A DNA stretch of 17,382 bases from Pleurotus ostreatus/Saccharomyces cerevisiae fusant (taxonomy: Eukaryota; Opisthokonta). The notes beneath the pieces are model-generated. The model was given only the letters and a program-made list of their open reading frames with translations. It did not search any database and had not been told where the DNA came from. Of the stretch, positions 1 to 10,300 are shown piece after piece. Every line of letters starts with the position of its first letter. The stretch's first letter is position 1. The position numbers and the translations under genes are program-made. The DNA is taken from contig JAMQCK010000706.1 of NCBI GenBank assembly GCA_024196135.1, positions 1-17,382 of the forward strand, given 5' to 3'.

Positions 1-774
1 CGTACCTAATCGGGGGATGGTGTCAAGGAGGGCGCGGCGGAAGTTGATGCCTTCGTAAGGGCCGCCTAGAAAGGTACGTTGAGTTGAAGGACCTTGAACT
101 ATGGCTAGCGACGCACCTGGCTGACCCCATCCCGGATGCTCGACGTCCTTGGGGAGGGATTCGTGCGCGATGAGGCATGTCCGGACGTATTCCTCCGTCA
201 TGTAGCGGTATACTGGCTATATGTTCGGGGACATGGTTGCAGGGCAGAGTAGCGCATAAGGTGAACGGCGCACAGGAGGGGGATGGCGGCGCAGAGTGAG
301 TTGACGCATAGTATAGCGACGCACACAGACGAGGGAGTATCTATCAGCTTCGCGCCCAATATCAAGTACACCACTACACGCACCCTCGGCACATCCCCCT
401 TCCTCAGCATCCTATGCACCTTCGAGATTCGCGCAAGCCGCATCCGAACGGCGATCCGGCGTTGGAAGCATAGCACCAGAGATACGACGACCTGAGGGAG
501 TGCGTGAGCACTCTACCTGCCGGTCTGCCTGCATCGCACACAGCAGGCCCAAGACGCAAGCCGTACACCCAACCTCCTCGTCACCCTGCTGTCCACTCAC
601 CACAATCACATACGCGGCCAATATCATCAGCGCGTCCGACCCTCGCTTCCTGTCCGCCGACTGCCGGAACGCCTGGCTGAGGAGCGCGACGCAGGAGAGG
701 CCGGTGAGCATGAGCATGATGAGCACGAGGAGGATGTAGGCGAGCTGGGAGAGGAGGCGGGTGAGGGCGGACAT
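1..774 (-). CDS. DLT1: DLT1-family membrane protein (5' part, runs off left edge)
   Basis: Recognised as a homologue of the fungal 'defect at low temperature 1' family, a small two-helix membrane protein of poorly defined role. Four exons on the complement, 774-601, 491-384, 216-117 and 65-6, join in phase and give 147 residues; a GT donor at 5-1 starts an intron that leaves the window. TM1 is about residues 9-31 and TM2 about 47-66, followed by a basic stretch (QRRIAVRMRLARI). The signature GDVPRPVYRYMTEEYVR, then ESLPKDVEHPGWGQP and YEGINFRRALLDTIP, match the family's conserved order. Introns are 109, 167 and 51 nt; the 167-nt one is the least certain, although its junction recreates the expected VP-x-VY motif. 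The ATG at 774 directly precedes the first helix; in-frame sequence upstream is Pro-rich leader. It is divergent to gene A. The family call is from memory of the motif; the 3' part is not visible. Confidence 0.72.
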
Positions 775-1365
775 GGTGAAGGGGAGCGGGAGGGGTAGGG
801 CGACCGGGGAAGGGCTGCTGAAGGGTGGAGGGAGGACAGAAGGGCAGGCGAGGTCGTATGTCAACGAGCCGAGCAGGTCAATGGGGAGGCAGCTTCGGCT
901 GCAGTTCGACGCCGGCGGCGACGGTGGCGCGTCTGCGAGTCTGCGACCCGGACGCCAACAAGCGCCGATGACCGTATGGAGCAAGTCGAGGAGGAAGGAT
1001 CTGCGTCAAACTCCCACGCTGCGCAACTTGAGCTTGACCGTCATGTACTCAATCAAGACTCTTCATCGTCTCCGCCTTTGACATGGTAATCGACTGGGTA
1101 CCCTGATCGCTTCCGCCGCTGCTGGGCATTCCGTAGGCGTGCCGAGTCGTCTTTCTCGCAGGCCTTCTGGATTCGAGTGGTGCCGACGGTTTGAGTGTTG
1201 CAGATGCGCCATGATGCGCTCCCTGTCGAGCTCTCACGACGGCGATAGGATCCGTTCGTTTCGGGTCTGCGATGCGTTCGCCTTCGTATCTGTAATTTCA
1301 AACGTACGCTCATAACCTCCATCCTGTTCGCGCGGCGTGCGTCCACCCCCTGGCTAACCCAAACT
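775..1365. promoter_or_regulatory. Divergent promoter region between DLT1-like gene and gene A
   Basis: This 591-bp gap separates two start codons facing away from each other, so it should hold the promoters and 5' leaders of both genes. The part from about 956 onward is related to the region upstream of gene B: a shared 15-mer at 956-970 and 4028-4042, then a CCCACGCTG block followed by an ATG at 1043 (4116 in B). From the ATG at 1043 only a 12-codon frame exists before a stop. No clear TATA box was seen. Open frames here have no recognisable protein character. Confidence 0.5.
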
Positions 1366-3840
1366 ATGCCTTCGGCTGACCATCTCGATGGGCGTGGGCC
1401 TCGCTCTCAGCCTAGCTGGGACTCGGTCCAAGGTGTGTCTAATGCCCTCTTGCGTATCATCATCTAACGCAATGCGACTAGCCAAGGCGGGGAGATTCGT
1501 GACGTCTCTCAGCGAGAACTTCCGGCAAGCCAGGTTTCTACGCCGACTCTCATACGCGATGCACATCTTTCTTGTCCTCATGCACATTACGCTCCTTATC
1601 GTCTGTCTTCTGCACTTAGAGGAGAACGTCGTGGTCCCACTCACCGACAACGATTCGTTTGGTGATCTGACGTCCACCGCCGTCACCGTGTCGGCCACAC
1701 TCTTCGCGACGGTATGCGCAATGACGACTTTGCTTACAAGATGCTAATGGTCTGAGCGCGCAGTTCTATGGCGCCTTGCTCATCTGGATGACACAGAGGC
1801 TTGCGTTGCGTCGTCTGCTTACTAGCCAGCAAACCTTAACTGCAATGCACGACGAGTACAACTCCTGGATCGGCCTGGGGTCCGCCCTCATGACCCTGTA
1901 TGGACAGACCAGTATTCGCAGTGCCGTCGGCTCTATCTCTTGCATCACAAGCTATCTCGTGAATGCCGCTATCCTGCATGTCACGATCCCGGCCATGTTC
2001 TCGTTGCAAGTTGGAACTCTGCTTCATGCGGCGGATGTGACAAGTCTCGCAGCGTATCCGCGCATAGACCACATACTTGAGTACGTTTGTTTGCTGCGGT
2101 GTCGTATATGGACTAACGGCTCATCCTCCCTTCAGTGTCAGGGCAGACTGGAGGAATTCGGACAATTACCTACTTGGTACTCTTCTCAGCGATGCCTCGA
2201 GCCTACTGCCCTACGTTGCGCTCACGGATGCTCATCAAACTGTCGGTCTCGACGGCGCGACGATGTACGACCAATTGCTGGTCACCGACGGCAACGGTAC
2301 CGTTTCTCTTGAGGCGACGACATTCAACGTGACCTGCGGCACACTCAACGATCTGACGTTCGTGGAGGAACCAGTAACACCGGAGGATAACAGGTTGCCA
2401 ACATACAACGTCTCCCACGTCTACCCGAACGGCACCCTGCAAACAAACGTCGTGCTTAAGTATATATACCGTAAGTCATCACTCATCTCGCAACGGCCTT
2501 GCTGAACTAAGCCCAACAGTCAACAACACTATGGTCCTAGGATTCCGCAGTAAGGGTCCTTTCGACTCGACCCCGGACCTCAACCGCACCTTCTATCTGT
2601 ACGGCACCTTCGACCTCGAGGATTCCGCCGGTGCCCTCGTGCCCAACTTGACGCTAACCTATGGGCGCACTACGACGAACATAACGATCGTGGGCTGCGA
2701 CCTCTATAGCTACAACCACACGGTCGAGGTCTCACGCACGACGCGCCTGGCTTTGGACGGGGAGATTCCGCCATTGCGCGAAAGCTCGACCCTCTCGGTG
2801 TGGCAGCCTCAAGATGCCGTCGAACCAGAAGATCTGAACATTTTGGACCTGGTAAGTCGTCGCTTCTGCTACACAAGCGAAGCGTGCCCAATGTCTTGCA
2901 GTGGAGCACGGGCGTGCAAAGTCAGTATACGACTAGCGATTACTACGGAGGAAGCAACCGGTTGGGATTTATGGAGAAGTACGTTCACTACGCCGCTTGG
3001 CCTTCAAGCGCTGACTCGCACAGATACCTCATCACCTGTCTGGACCTCGACCTGAACAAGGATGCGCTCGGTGATGCGCGCGGTCGCGTTCTACTCTCCG
3101 AGGTTGAGAATGCCCTGAGCCGGCTGGCAGCATCTTACTTTTGGTCTCGTGAGTTCATTCATCCCTCTGCTTGTGCGCGGGGTCGCTGAGCAGCCGCGCA
3201 GTCAACCAGGTAAACAAGCAAGACCGATATTCTATTCGGCGCGAGAAAACTGTGCCCGTCACTCGTCCGGAAGTCGTCCTACGGTTGCACGTACGTCTTC
3301 CTTTACATTGTGTTGTACTGGCAAGGCGCTAACTTCTTACAGCTGAGTCCCGTTCCCGTCCTCGTCGGTCTCATCGTCTCCCTCTTCCTAATGTTGACGA
3401 ACGCGCTCCTCGTCCGCCCGCGCGAGTCCCGCACCGTCGGGGCAGTCGACGTCCTGGACTCTCTCGGGCTGCTCCAAATCATCTGGTTCGTCCGCGGTCG
3501 TCCGGAGGTACTGAGCACGATTGGTCGTGTGGAGAACCCCAACGACGATGATCTACGCCTCGTAGGCATGTTCGCCATGCAGCCCGACGTTCGGGCGTCG
3601 TTGCGTCCATCCAGTGGGGAGGCGGCTTTCGTGCAGGGGCATCTGTCGTCCGAGCCGTCGACGCCTACATACAAATGGCAAGAGGATGACAATCAACTGT
3701 CGCCGACGCCTACACTCTCAGGCGCAGAGTGGGCGAACCAGAAATTATACGAGGAACCCAGCAGATACTAGTGCCATACTCACCTTGTCGACTTCGATTT
3801 GGTCATACGTTCCTACCTATATAATCCACTCCTTACTGTA
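956..3840 (+). repeat. Tandem duplication, copy 1 (contains gene A)
   Basis: Copy 1 of a direct tandem duplication about 2.9 kb long, with an offset of about 3.07 kb to copy 2. The left limit is set by the shared 15-mer at 956; sequence further left shows no match to that left of 4028. The right limit is set by about 70 bp of similarity after the stop codon (GCCATAC, TCGACTT and TTCCT.CCTAT blocks). Coding parts are strongly alike, introns keep position and length but little sequence, and the flanks are only partly alignable. The duplication is therefore not very recent. Both edges are approximate. Confidence 0.75.
1366..3771 (+). CDS. Tandem membrane protein A (multi-pass, glycosylated ectodomain; TM1 segment altered)
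   Basis: Family not recognised. Exons 1366-1432, 1482-1711, 1764-2080, 2136-2470, 2520-2851, 2902-2978, 3024-3148, 3202-3290 and 3343-3771 join in phase to 666 residues. The ATG at 1366 is chosen because MPSADHLDGRGPRSQPSWD aligns with the B start. Helices: about 48-68, one spanning the 1711/1764 junction (YGALLIWMTQ), one in SYLVNAAILHVTIPAMF, and one near the C-terminus (VPVLVGLIVSLFLMLTNALL). Between the last two lies a domain of about 340 residues rich in N-x-S/T sequons (NGTV, NVTC, NNTM, NRTF, NHTV), so probably outside the cell. The tail contains GLLQIIWFVRGRPEVLSTIG. Odd point: 1433-1481, matching the TM1 codons of gene B, is 5 nt short and out of frame. The gene is open only if this stretch is spliced as a 49-nt intron; unspliced, it stops at 1465 after 33 codons. 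It could therefore be an early pseudogene, but every other exon is intact. Confidence 0.62.
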
Positions 3841-4439
3841 GATCAACAATCTGAATAGTCCTGCGGTCCGGTACGTCTTGCGTGCGCGTTATCCGGTCTG
3901 AGGTCGGTCAAGACGTTCCACGGTGATGACCTCAGAGGAGGGTTACAGAGAGCGCTCAAAGCTATAGCAGCTCGGCACAGGGAATGGGACGCATACATGA
4001 GTAGAGCTGGAGACCATGGCAGCAACGCAACAAGCGCCGATGTCTAGATGGAGAAAAGCGAAAACAAAAGGGCTCCGCTCACATTCCCACGCTGTGCGCC
4101 TTGTACTCAACCGCCATGTCGACTCAATCAGCACTTTACTATCCTGATCTCTTCTACCAGGTGATGTACAAGGCTGAGCTCGTCGTGAGCTCTCCGAGTT
4201 GCCTTCGGAGGAGCGCCCATCGTTGGCCCATCGAGACCCTGTATGCTGAGGTGCTGCGAAGGCGTAATGTTATGGGTTACGAAGCCCGTTTGTACTCCGT
4301 CTGCGACGCTTCCGTGGTGCAGCCCAGTCATTTGCGAACCACCTCGCGACTGTAGAAGATACTCATAACCCGACTCACCTCCGATTTGCAGCCCCTCCCG
4401 AGTAAAGGTTCGTGCGCATCGTTCATATACGCGTGGGGC
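3772..4439. promoter_or_regulatory. Intergenic region: 3' end of A and promoter/leader of gene B
   Basis: This 668-bp gap runs from the stop of gene A to the chosen start of gene B. The first 70 bp resemble the sequence after the stop of gene B. From 4028 the sequence is related to the region upstream of gene A. An ATG at 4116 opens a 79-codon frame (MSTQSALYYPDLFYQ...) with a CAG/GTGATG donor-like site at 4160/4161 and a TTGCAG acceptor-like site ending at 4391. It could be an upstream ORF, or a first exon that would extend the B protein at its N-terminus. No tRNA or other RNA gene was seen. Confidence 0.5.
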
Positions 4440-6900
4440 ATGCATGCAGCGGCAAGTCCACCGCGCGGGCCCCGCCCGCAATCCAGCTGGGACTCTGTTC
4501 AAGGTGTGCTTGAATCCCTCTACTGTATGTGGGCTATTTTGAATACCGTGCAACTAGCTGTGGCGGGGAACTTCGTGACCTCCCTCAGTGAGAACTTCCG
4601 CCAAGCTCGGTTTCTGCGCCGATTATCGTATGCCATGCACATAATACTTGTCTTGACACACGTTACACTACTCGTCGTCTGCCTTCTTCATCTGGAGGAG
4701 AACGTCGTAGTCCAACTCTCCGACGATTCATTCGGCGACCTGACATCCACTGCGGTCACCGTCTCGGCGACGATCTTTGCAACGGTTAGTAGCTTTCTCG
4801 TAAGAGCACAGGCTTTGAGTGCTCAAATGCGCAGATATATGGCGCATTGCTCATCTGGATGACCCAACGGCTTGCTCTACGCCGTCTTCTTACGAGCCAG
4901 CAAACCCTGACCGCCATGCACGACGAGTTCAACTCCTGGATCGGTCTCGGCTCCGCACTCATGACCCTGTACGGACAATCAAGAATTCGCAGTACGATTG
5001 GCTCCATCTCGCTCATAACAAGCTATCTCGTCAACGCCGCTATTCTGCATGTCACGATCCCGGCCATGTTCTCGTTGCAGGTCGGAACTCAGCTTCAACC
5101 AGCCGAGGTGACCAGCCTAGCCGCTTACCCACGGATAGACCATATGTTCAGGTATGCTTTTTTGCTGCCGCGCCGTCCATTGTTTGATGACTCATTCCCT
5201 GTCAGCACCATGGCTGACCGGACTAACATCGAGGGTCATCTCCTTACTACTCTGCTCAGCGACGCCTCCAGCCTGCTGCCCTATGTTGCGCTCTCCGAAG
5301 CACATCAGACCGTTGGCCTAGACGGCGCCACAATGTACGACCAGTTGCTGGTCAATGATGGCAACGGTACAGTGTCTCTTGAGGCGACGACGTTTAACGT
5401 GACCTGCGGTACACTCAACGACCTGACAATCGTGTCCGACGGGAGAAAGGGGGATGAAAGCACGATACCGGAATACAACATCACTCATCAGTATCCGAAC
5501 GGCACTCAGCAAGCGAATGTTGTACTCAAATACATATACCGTAAGTTTCCCGTCATTTCCTCTAGCCGCCGTTGGTGCTAAATTCAATCTTCCAGTCAAC
5601 AACACCATGGTGCTGGGATTTCGCAAGAAAGATACCTTCGATCCGTCCCCGGGACTCAACCGCACGTTCTATTTGTACGGAAGCTTCGACCTCGAGGATT
5701 CTGCGGGCACGCAGCTACCTAATTTCACGCTACCGTATGGGCGCCTCTCCACGAACATATCAATTGTTGGCTGCGACCTCTATAGCCACAACCACACTGT
5801 CGAGGTCTCACGCACAACGCGCCTGGCTCTGGACGGGCAGATTTCACCATTGCGCACAAGCTCGATGTTCTCGGCATGGCAGCCCCAGGACCCCGTTGCA
5901 CCAGATGATTTCAACATCTTGGATTTGGTACGTCGTCGCCTCACTTCGAGAGGAAGCTGGTCTCAACGCCTTGCAGTGGAGCACAGGCGTCCAGAGCCAG
6001 TATACGACCAGCGATTATTACGGAGGAAGTAACCGGCTTGGCTTCATGGAAAAGTACGTGCACTGCATATCTGCATGCGCCACAACATTGACGACATTCA
6101 CGCAGGTACCTCATCACTTCTTTGGATCTGGACTTGAACAAGGGTGGGCAGGTTGCGCGTGGCCGTGTTCGACTCTCCGACGTTGAGAATGCCCTGAGCC
6201 GGCTGGCAGCATCGTACTTCTGGTCTTGTGAGCGCTGTGCTTTCTCGTACGCCGACTTGCTGAGCGTTCGTGCAGTCAACCAGGTCAACAAGCAAGATCG
6301 GTATTCTATTCGACGGGAGAAGAAGACACCCGTCACTCGTCCTGAGGTTGTACTACGATTGCACGTGCGTCTGCTGCTATATCGCGCTTATATAGCCTGA
6401 CTTGTCCACAGCTGAGTCCCGTACCCGTTCTCGCTGGTCTCATCGTCTCCCTCTTCCTGATGATGACAAATGCGCTACTCGTACGCCCGCGCGAGTCTCG
6501 CACGGTCGGGGCAGTCGACGTCCTAGATTCACTTGGTCTTCTGCAAATTATCTGGTTCGTTCGTGGTCGCCCGGAGGTGCTGAGTACGATTGGTCGCGTT
6601 GAGGACCCGAACGAGGACGACCTCCGTCTTGTGGGCATGTTCGTCATGCAGCCAGATGTCCGTGCATCACTACGGCCTTCTGGCGGGCATGCGACTTTTG
6701 CACAAGGGCATCTGTCGTCCGAGCCATCGACGCCTACGTACAAATGGACAGAGGACGACACGCAATTATCCCCGACACCTACACTTTCCCACTCAGATTG
6801 GGTGAATCACAAGGAGTACGAGGAACCCGGTCGATAGTAGCGCCATACCTGATCGACTTGTGCCATGCTTTCCTTCCTATACCATGCATTTCTTGACCGC
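4028..6900 (+). repeat. Tandem duplication, copy 2 (contains gene B)
   Basis: Copy 2 of the direct duplication. It begins with the 15-mer CAACAAGCGCCGATG at 4028-4042 and ends in the loosely conserved 3' flank at about 6900. It contains the intact version of the membrane protein gene. Stop codons of the two copies are 3,066 bp apart; the small drift in offset along the unit comes from indels, including the 5-nt difference in the first coding exon. Confidence 0.75.
4440..6837 (+). CDS. Tandem membrane protein B (five TM helices, glycosylated ectodomain, intact copy)
   Basis: Paralogue of gene A; family not recognised. Exons 4440-4784, 4835-5151, 5206-5540, 5596-5927, 5977-6053, 6106-6227, 6276-6364 and 6412-6837 join in phase to 680 residues, with introns of 47-55 nt. 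Helices by inspection: TM1 22-42 (LYCMWAILNTVQLAVAG), TM2 65-85, TM3 104-124, TM4 169-194 and TM5 about 543-563. Loops 1-2 and 3-4 are basic (RQARFLRRL, QRLALRRLL) and loop 2-3 is acidic, so by the positive-inside rule the N-terminus is outside, the 350-residue domain between TM4 and TM5 is outside, and the 115-residue tail is inside. The outer domain has at least eight sequons (NGTV, NVTC, NITH, NGTQ, NNTM, NRTF, NFTL, NISI, NHTV). The start at 4440 is supported by alignment with A (RGPRxQxSWDSVQ); a start through an exon at 4116-4160 cannot be excluded. A receptor, channel subunit or cell-surface role is only guesswork. Confidence 0.75.
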
Positions 6901-7386
6901 TTGACCCGTGCGGTGTTCCTGTCTTGGGTGCAAGCACGCAAAGTTGACTGGCCCTGGACGAGCCTCGACTCATGAATCGTTCATTATCCAGACTTGATCC
7001 GTCGGCAACGACCTGTCGAAGAACGATCATGTGTCTGCTTCGTCGCGAAGTCTTCCCAAGACCAGGATTTTACTTCCAGGTCTTTTCCTGCTAATTTCCC
7101 TTCGCAGATTATCGTATATCTAGCGCTTTTGTATGAGGCCCTTGCGATTTCCAGCATCCCTCATCGATCATCCTCACAGCAACCCGGAAAACGAACATAT
7201 CTCACCCGCAGAGAGGAGAGGCCCATGGTCGCGCGTATTACTCGGGGACATCGACCTCAACCCGTGCGACCCGCGCGTATTCTTCGGATAGCGTCGCATG
7301 CGAGTCGACGGTCTCCTTGACGTTTATAAGGGCCAGCTCTCGCGAAACCAGCCGTACAAGCTACCTCACTCGTTTCTTCCCCCACA
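6838..7386. promoter_or_regulatory. Intergenic region with GH74 promoter
   Basis: This 549-bp gap runs from the stop of gene B to the GH74 start. A TATA-like TTTATAAG lies at 7323-7330, about 57-64 bp before the ATG at 7387, followed by a pyrimidine-rich leader (CTCACTCGTTTCTTCCCCC) typical of well-expressed fungal genes. The first 60 bp belong to the 3' flank of the tandem duplication. No confident carbon-catabolite or XlnR-type site was assigned by eye. Confidence 0.5.
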
Positions 7387-10300
7387 ATGTGGTCTACCGC
7401 GGCGGTAGCAGCCGCGCTTACCACTTTCTCCCCTTTGCTCTCCTCCGCCGCTGATGCGCAAGCATACTCTTGGAAGAACGTGAAGGCGAGTCCCATATGA
7501 ACATAAAGCCGAGCCTTCAGTGAATGACTGCATTGCAGATCGGCGGAGGCGGAGGCTTCGTCCCCGGCATCGTCTTCAACCCGAGCGAGAAGGTCAGCCT
7601 CGTTCCTTTCACTTCCTTAAGCATCCTTCCCACCTGATCGCTATAGGGCCTCGCCTACGCTCGCACTGACATTGGAGGCGCCTACAAGCTCAACTCCGAT
7701 GACACCTGGACGCCCCTCCTCGACTTTGCCAACAGCGAGACGTGGAACTACTGGGGTGTCGACGCCCTTGCGACTGACCCCGTCGAGCCCAACCGCCTCT
7801 ACCTCGCCACGGGCGAGTACACGAACGACTGGGACCCCAACAACGGTCACATCCTGATCTCGGAGGATTATGGGGAGACGTTCACCGCTGTCGCGCTGGA
7901 CTTCAAGGTCGGAGGTAACATGCCGGGGCGTGGAATGTGAGTATCAGTACTCTGGCGCGGTCTGGGGATATCGATTACGAACACTTGCTAGGGGCGAACG
8001 TCTGGTCGTCGACCCCAATGACAACCGCGTGCTTTACTTTGGCGCGCGGAGTGGGAACGGGCTGCTCAAGTCGACCGACTATGGCGCGACATGGGAGGCG
8101 GTCTCTGGACTGCCGAGCGCGGGGACCTACGTAGCCGATCCCAGCGACACTACGGGCTACAACAGCGATATCATCGGTATGTTCGCATAATCTGACTTCA
8201 TCCGCGAGCTGACCGTGTGGCAGGCGTCTCGTGGGTCACCTTCGACTCGACCTCTGGTAGCTCTGGCAGTCCTACTCCTCGAATCTTCGTCGGCGTCGCG
8301 AGCGCAGGCGAAGATAACATCTTCGTGTCTGAAGATGCTGGTGCTACGTGTAAGTCGTTCTTCTATATGGTCACTTGCTTTCAAGCTGATCACCTTGCTC
8401 GCAGGGGACGCGGTCGCTGGACAAAACAACACGTTCATACCCCACAAGGGCGTTCTTTCGCCGTCTGAGGGGCTGCTGTACATCTCATATAGCAACGGAG
8501 CTGGACCGTATGATGGCACATTGGGCTCGTAAGTGCGTTCGCCTCGCCTAGTCGATCTTGGTTGAGCGATTTACAGGGTCTGGAAGTATGACATCGCGAG
8601 CGGCAACTGTGAGTAGCGCACTCGAAGGTTGACGTTGTCGTTTTGAACAGCCAACTCTTGCTAGGGACGGAGATTACCCCCGCTTCCGGAGACGATCTCT
8701 TCTTCGGCTTCGGCGGCGTCGCTGTCGACCTCCAAAACCCCGGCACAATCCTCGTTGCAGCCCTCAACGCCTGGTGGCCCGATGGTGCGTCTCCTCCTCT
8801 CCAACCTCCCCATCTCTCCTCTACCTCACAATCCTCCTCACACGCCTCATTCCCTTACTCACACCCCCTCCAGGCCAAATCTACCGCTCCACCGACAGCG
8901 GCGCCACCTGGTCCCCGCTCTGGGACTGGGGCGCGTACCCGGAGATCCACAAGTACTATTCCTACCACAACGACCTCGCGCCGTGGCTCGGGCCTAACTA
9001 CGTCGTGACCGAGCTCGGGACGCTGCAGATTGGGTGGATGATGGAGGCGTTGGTGATTGATCCCTTCGACTCGGACCATTGGTTGTATGGAACGGGAGCG
9101 ACGATTTATGGGGGGCATGACTTGACGGCGGTGAGTACGAATGGTGATGGGAGAGGTTGTTGAGTGTGATGCTGACGAGGACGTAGTGGGACACGAAGCA
9201 CAACGTCTCGATCAGCTCGTTGGCGGATGGTATCGAGGAGGATGCGATATTGGGTTTGATTTCTCCTCCGACTGGGCCTTCGTTGCTTTCTGCTGTGGGC
9301 GACAATACAGGTCAGTCAAAAGACCGTGCCTCTGTTTGCGCATTGGCTGACCAGCAACTGTAGGCTTCGTACACGAAGACCTCGACAAGGCACCCTCCAC
9401 CCGCTTCCAGAACCCGGAGTGGAGCACCTCAGTCGACATCGACTACGCCGGCAACGTACCTGCAACCATCGTACGCGTCGGGAACGCCGGAGAGTGAGTA
9501 TATCATCGGTTCCAAAAGCTCGCATCTTGATCGCCCTCCAGCGACCCTCAGCAGCTGATCGCCCTCTCAACCGACTCCGGCGCAACCTGGAACCCCAGCT
9601 ACGCTTCTAGCACGGACGTCCAGGGCGGCAAAGTCGCCATAAGCGCCAACGCCACCAGCATCGTCTGGAGTTCATCAAGCAGCGGGGTACGTCTTATTCA
9701 CTCTTTTGCTCTTCCGCCATCCCTTCCCCCTCTCCCGCTCCTCCTTTCGCCTTCCTCTCACCACATCAAGCTCACCCCTCAAATAGGTCCTCGTCTCCAA
9801 AAACTCCGCCTCCTTCACCGCCGTTCCGAACGTCCCCTCCGGCGCTGTCATCGCCTCCGACAAAGTCAACGACTTCGCCTTCTACGCCGCCTCCGGGTCC
9901 TCCTTCTACGCCTCCAGCGACGGTGGCGCCTCGTTCAGCGAAACCGGGACGCTTGGGGACTCCACTGCGCCCTTTGACATTGCGGTGAACTTTGGCACGG
10001 CGGGCGATGTGTGGGTGTCGACCGACAAAGGACTTTATCATTCGAGTGATAGTGGCGCGACTTTCACTGCGGTCGACGGAATTTCGCAAGCGTGGGCGCT
10101 GGGGCTGGGCGCGGCGAAGGAGGAGGGCGGGTATCCGGCGGTGTATGTGGCGGCGAGGCTGGACGGGGTGACGGGATACTATCGCTCGGACGATGAGGGG
10201 GCGAGCTGGGTGCAGATTGATGACGCGAAGCATGGGTTTGGGGCGCCGGGTTCAAATGTGTTGACGGGAGATCCGAGGGTTTATGGGAGGTGCGTGCAGG

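Noticed and set aside
412..984. 190-codon minus-strand frame taken as one protein
   Set aside because: The part upstream of 774 is leader and the part after 601 is intron; only 774-601 belongs to the DLT1-like protein.
1366..1467. Calling gene A a definite pseudogene
   Set aside because: The stop at 1465 disappears if the intron-like 1433-1481 is spliced, and all other exons, splice sites and the final stop are intact; the question is left open rather than settled.
7480..7485. GT donor at 7480 for the first GH74 intron
   Set aside because: It would remove two residues from the conserved strand before GGGGG; the GC donor at 7486 keeps the usual spacing.
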